This document shows, piece by piece, positions 13,444 to 15,719 of a DNA stretch of 15,719 nucleotides. Each line of letters starts with the position of its first letter. Positions within the stretch are counted from its first letter, which is position 1. The notes under the pieces were generated by a model. It had not been told where the DNA came from, searched no databases, and worked only from the letters and a program-made list of their open reading frames with translations. The DNA is from Oxalobacteraceae bacterium UBA6704 (lineage in GTDB: Bacteria > Pseudomonadota > Gammaproteobacteria > Burkholderiales > Burkholderiaceae_D). Location: assembly GCA_002454505.1 (NCBI GenBank), contig DKJA01000099.1:1-15719 (forward strand), written 5' to 3'. The translations under genes were made by a program, and so were the position numbers.

Positions 13444-15719
13444 ATGCTCCTGTTGCTGCTCCTGTCGCTGCCCTTTGCCGCAGCCCTCGTGGCAGCCTGC
13501 ATGCCCGGCGAAGGGGACAAGTCGCGCGTGCGCCCCGCCGCCGTCGCCAGCATCGCCACGCTGGCCGCGCTGCTGATCGCCATCAGCCAGTTCGGCTCCA
13601 TCGCCCGCGGCGGCGTGCCGAAGGTCACCTTCTCATGGCTGCCCGCCTACGGTCTCGACTTCGTGCTGCGCATGGACGGCCTGGCGTGGCTGTTCACCAT
13701 GCTGATCCTCGGCATCGGCATGATGGTGTTCCTGTATGCGCGCTACTACATGTCGCCGGACGATCCGGTGCACCGCTTCTATGCCTACATCATGGCCTTC
13801 ATGGGGTCGATGCTGGGCGTCGTCCTGTCCGGGAACCTGATCCAGCTGGTGGTGTTCTGGGAGCTGACCAGCGTCACGTCCTTCCTGCTGATCGGCTACT
13901 GGCAGGACCGCAACGATGCCCGCCGCGGCGCGCGCATGGCGTTTACCGTCACGACGTTCGGCGGCCTGTGCCTGCTGGCCGGCGTGCTGCTGATCGGCCA
14001 CATCGCCGGCAGCTACGACCTCGACATCGTGCTCAAGTCCGGCGACCTGATTCGCGGCGACGCGTGGTACCTGCCGGCGCTGGTCCTGGTCGCGCTGGGC
14101 GCGCTGACGAAAAGTGCGCAGTTCCCCTTCCACTTCTGGCTGCCCCATGCGATGGCGGCGCCGACGCCCGTATCGGCCTACCTGCACTCGGCCACGATGG
14201 TCAAGGCCGGCATCTTCCTGCTGATCCGGCTGTGGCCCGCGCTGGCCGGCACGGAGGAATGGAGCTGGATACTCGGCACGGCCGGCGTCTGCACGCTGCT
14301 GCTGGGTTCCTACTGCGCGATCTTCCAGTACGACATGAAGGGGTTACTGGCCTATTCGACGATCAGCCACCTTGGCCTGATCGTCGTGCTGATCAGCATC
14401 GGCTCGCCGTCGTCGATCATCGCCGCCATCTTCCACACGATGAACCACGCCGTGTTCAAGGCATCGCTGTTCATGGCGGTGGGCATCGTCGACCATGAAA
14501 CGGGCACGCGCGACATGCGGCGCCTGCGTGGCCTGCGCAAAGCCATGCCGTACACGGCTGCGCTGGCCATCGTGGCCAGCGGGGCGATGGCCGGCGTGCC
14601 GCTGCTGAACGGTTTTATCTCGAAGGAGATGTTCTTCACCGAGACGATGTTCGTGGGCGGTAACGACAACTGGTGGATGTCCGTTGCGGCCGTGCTGATG
14701 GGCCTGTTCAGCGTGGTGTATTCGCTGCGCTTCATCAGCGTGTTCTTCGGCCCGCTGGCGCGCGACCTGCCCAGCGAGCCGCACGAGCCGCCCCGCTGGA
14801 TGCGCGTGCCGATCGAACTCCTGGTGCTGCTGTGCATCCTGGTGGGCGTGATGCCCGAGCGGATCGTCGGCCACGTGCTGGCACTCGCCGCACAGGCCGT
14901 GCTGGGTCCCACGATGCCGGAATACGACCTGGCGATCTGGCACGGCGCCAACCTGCCCCTTTTAATGAGCCTGTTCGCGATGGCCGGCGGCATCGTCTGC
15001 TATCTGGTGCTGCGCCGCCGCTTTTCGCTTGCCGACCGCAGCAAGCCGCCGGTACTGCACCGCGTCAAAGGCTCGCAGATGTACGAGACGTGCATGCTGG
15101 CGCTGTCGCAAGGCGCCGTGTGGGTGCTGCGCGTGGCCGGCACGCGCCGCTTGCAACCACAACTGCTGATCCTGATGACCGCCTTCGTGGCGGTGCCGCT
15201 GCTGCTCGCAGGACCGCTGGATAACTGGCTGCTGCCGGCACCGGGCGGCGTCGCGCCGTTGTTCGGCCTGTTGTGGACGATCGGCGCCGGCTGCGCCGTG
15301 GCCGCCGCGTGGAAGGCCAAGTACCACCGGCTGGCGGCGCTGGCGCTGGTGGGCGCCACCGGCCTGGCCACCAGCCTCACCTTCCTGTGGCTGTCCGCGC
15401 CCGACCTGGCACTCACGCAGCTGATGGTGGAGACGGTGACCACGGTGCTGATCCTGCTGGGCCTGCGCTGGCTGCCTCCCCGCTTGCGGCCCGGCCACCT
15501 GGCCACGCAGGCGCCGCGCAGTACGTGGCTGCGGCGCATCCGCGATGGTGGCGTGGCCGCAGCAGGCGGTCTGGCGCTGGCCGCACTGAGTTACGCGGTG
15601 CTGACGCGCCCCGATTCGGCGCTGAGCGGCATCCGCGAATTCTTCGTGCGCCATGCGCTGCCGGAAGGCGGCGGCGCCAACGTCGTCAACGTGCTGCTGG
15701 TGGACTTCCGCGGCTTCGA
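13444..15719 (+). CDS. mrpA: Mrp-type Na+(K+)/H+ antiporter subunit A (3' partial)
   Basis: The first 758 codons of the large Mrp/Mnh subunit, related to complex I NuoL; it runs off the window before its stop. It is an inner-membrane, multi-span proton channel-like subunit of the MrpA-G complex that exports Na+ or K+ using the proton gradient. Key residues are intact at the positions described for Bacillus MrpA: Glu140 in FWELTSVTSF, Lys223 in ALTKSAQFPFHFW, and His230 in the same block. HSATMVKAGIF and HTMNHAVFKASLF follow. The C-terminal block LSAPDLALTQLMVETVTTVL (Glu663) and VNVLLVDFRGF show the longer MrpA form, often fused to an MrpB-like domain. GGGAG lies 9 bases before the ATG. The other mrp genes should follow to the right. 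Confidence 0.95.
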   Translation, partial: MLLLLLLSLPFAAALVAACMPGEGDKSRVRPAAVASIATLAALLIAISQFGSIARGGVPKVTFSWLPAYGLDFVLRMDGLAWLFTMLILGIGMMVFLYARYYMSPDDPVHRFYAYIMAFMGSMLGVVLSGNLIQLVVFWELTSVTSFLLIGYWQDRNDARRGARMAFTVTTFGGLCLLAGVLLIGHIAGSYDLDIVLKSGDLIRGDAWYLPALVLVALGALTKSAQFPFHFWLPHAMAAPTPVSAYLHSATMVKAGIFLLIRLWPALAGTEEWSWILGTAGVCTLLLGSYCAIFQYDMKGLLAYSTISHLGLIVVLISIGSPSSIIAAIFHTMNHAVFKASLFMAVGIVDHETGTRDMRRLRGLRKAMPYTAALAIVASGAMAGVPLLNGFISKEMFFTETMFVGGNDNWWMSVAAVLMGLFSVVYSLRFISVFFGPLARDLPSEPHEPPRWMRVPIELLVLLCILVGVMPERIVGHVLALAAQAVLGPTMPEYDLAIWHGANLPLLMSLFAMAGGIVCYLVLRRRFSLADRSKPPVLHRVKGSQMYETCMLALSQGAVWVLRVAGTRRLQPQLLILMTAFVAVPLLLAGPLDNWLLPAPGGVAPLFGLLWTIGAGCAVAAAWKAKYHRLAALALVGATGLATSLTFLWLSAPDLALTQLMVETVTTVLILLGLRWLPPRLRPGHLATQAPRSTWLRRIRDGGVAAAGGLALAALSYAVLTRPDSALSGIREFFVRHALPEGGGANVVNVLLVDFRGF

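Noticed and set aside
1..15719. CRISPR arrays, rRNA, tRNA and riboswitches
   Set aside because: No regularly spaced repeats, cloverleaf-like sequence or known riboswitch core was recognised anywhere in the window by eye.

Overview
The window is a roughly 70% GC stretch of a bacterial chromosome. Codon use, the Mrp antiporter, the SCO/PCuAC copper genes, and the TetR- and LysR-controlled catabolic genes suggest a betaproteobacterium, probably Oxalobacteraceae (Massilia/Pseudoduganella-like). That placement is inferred from gene style; no rRNA or other marker is present.

Layout. (1) 1-2321, plus strand: the 3' part of an acetylxylan-esterase-like hydrolase, a hairpin, then an MFS transporter of the metabolite:H+ symporter type. 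(2) 2325-4135: an exported serine alpha/beta-hydrolase (minus) diverging from a TetR regulator (plus) across a short region with an inverted repeat and -10-like boxes on both strands. (3) 4139-6339: a LysR regulator (minus) diverging from an Old Yellow Enzyme ene-reductase (plus), a classic regulator/target pair. (4) About 6400-7885: an AT-richer island with one recognisable gene, a single-HKD phospholipase-D-like protein on the minus strand. Its N-terminus lies in another frame, and one extra copy of a 7-bp sequence would restore the frame exactly. (5) 7886-9661, minus: an exported YtcJ-type amidohydrolase. (6) 9757-11296, plus: a copper module of a His/Met/Cys-rich DUF2946-like protein, a SCO lipoprotein and a PCuAC chaperone, the set used to deliver copper to the CuA site of cytochrome oxidase. 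(7) 11312-12289, minus: an exported alpha/beta-hydrolase with an Asp nucleophile. (8) 12514-15719, plus: a tandem universal stress protein followed 30 bp later by mrpA, the large subunit of the Mrp Na+(K+)/H+ antiporter, which runs off the right edge.

Most of the window is ordinary chromosomal metabolism, regulation and metal or ion homeostasis. No rRNA, tRNA, CRISPR array, insertion sequence or prophage gene was seen. The most unusual stretch is the AT-rich island with the frameshifted PLD-like gene. Next come the possibly leaderless metal-binding protein heading the copper module, and the stress-protein/antiporter operon with its nested inverted repeat. I did not find a convincing wholly new multi-gene system.
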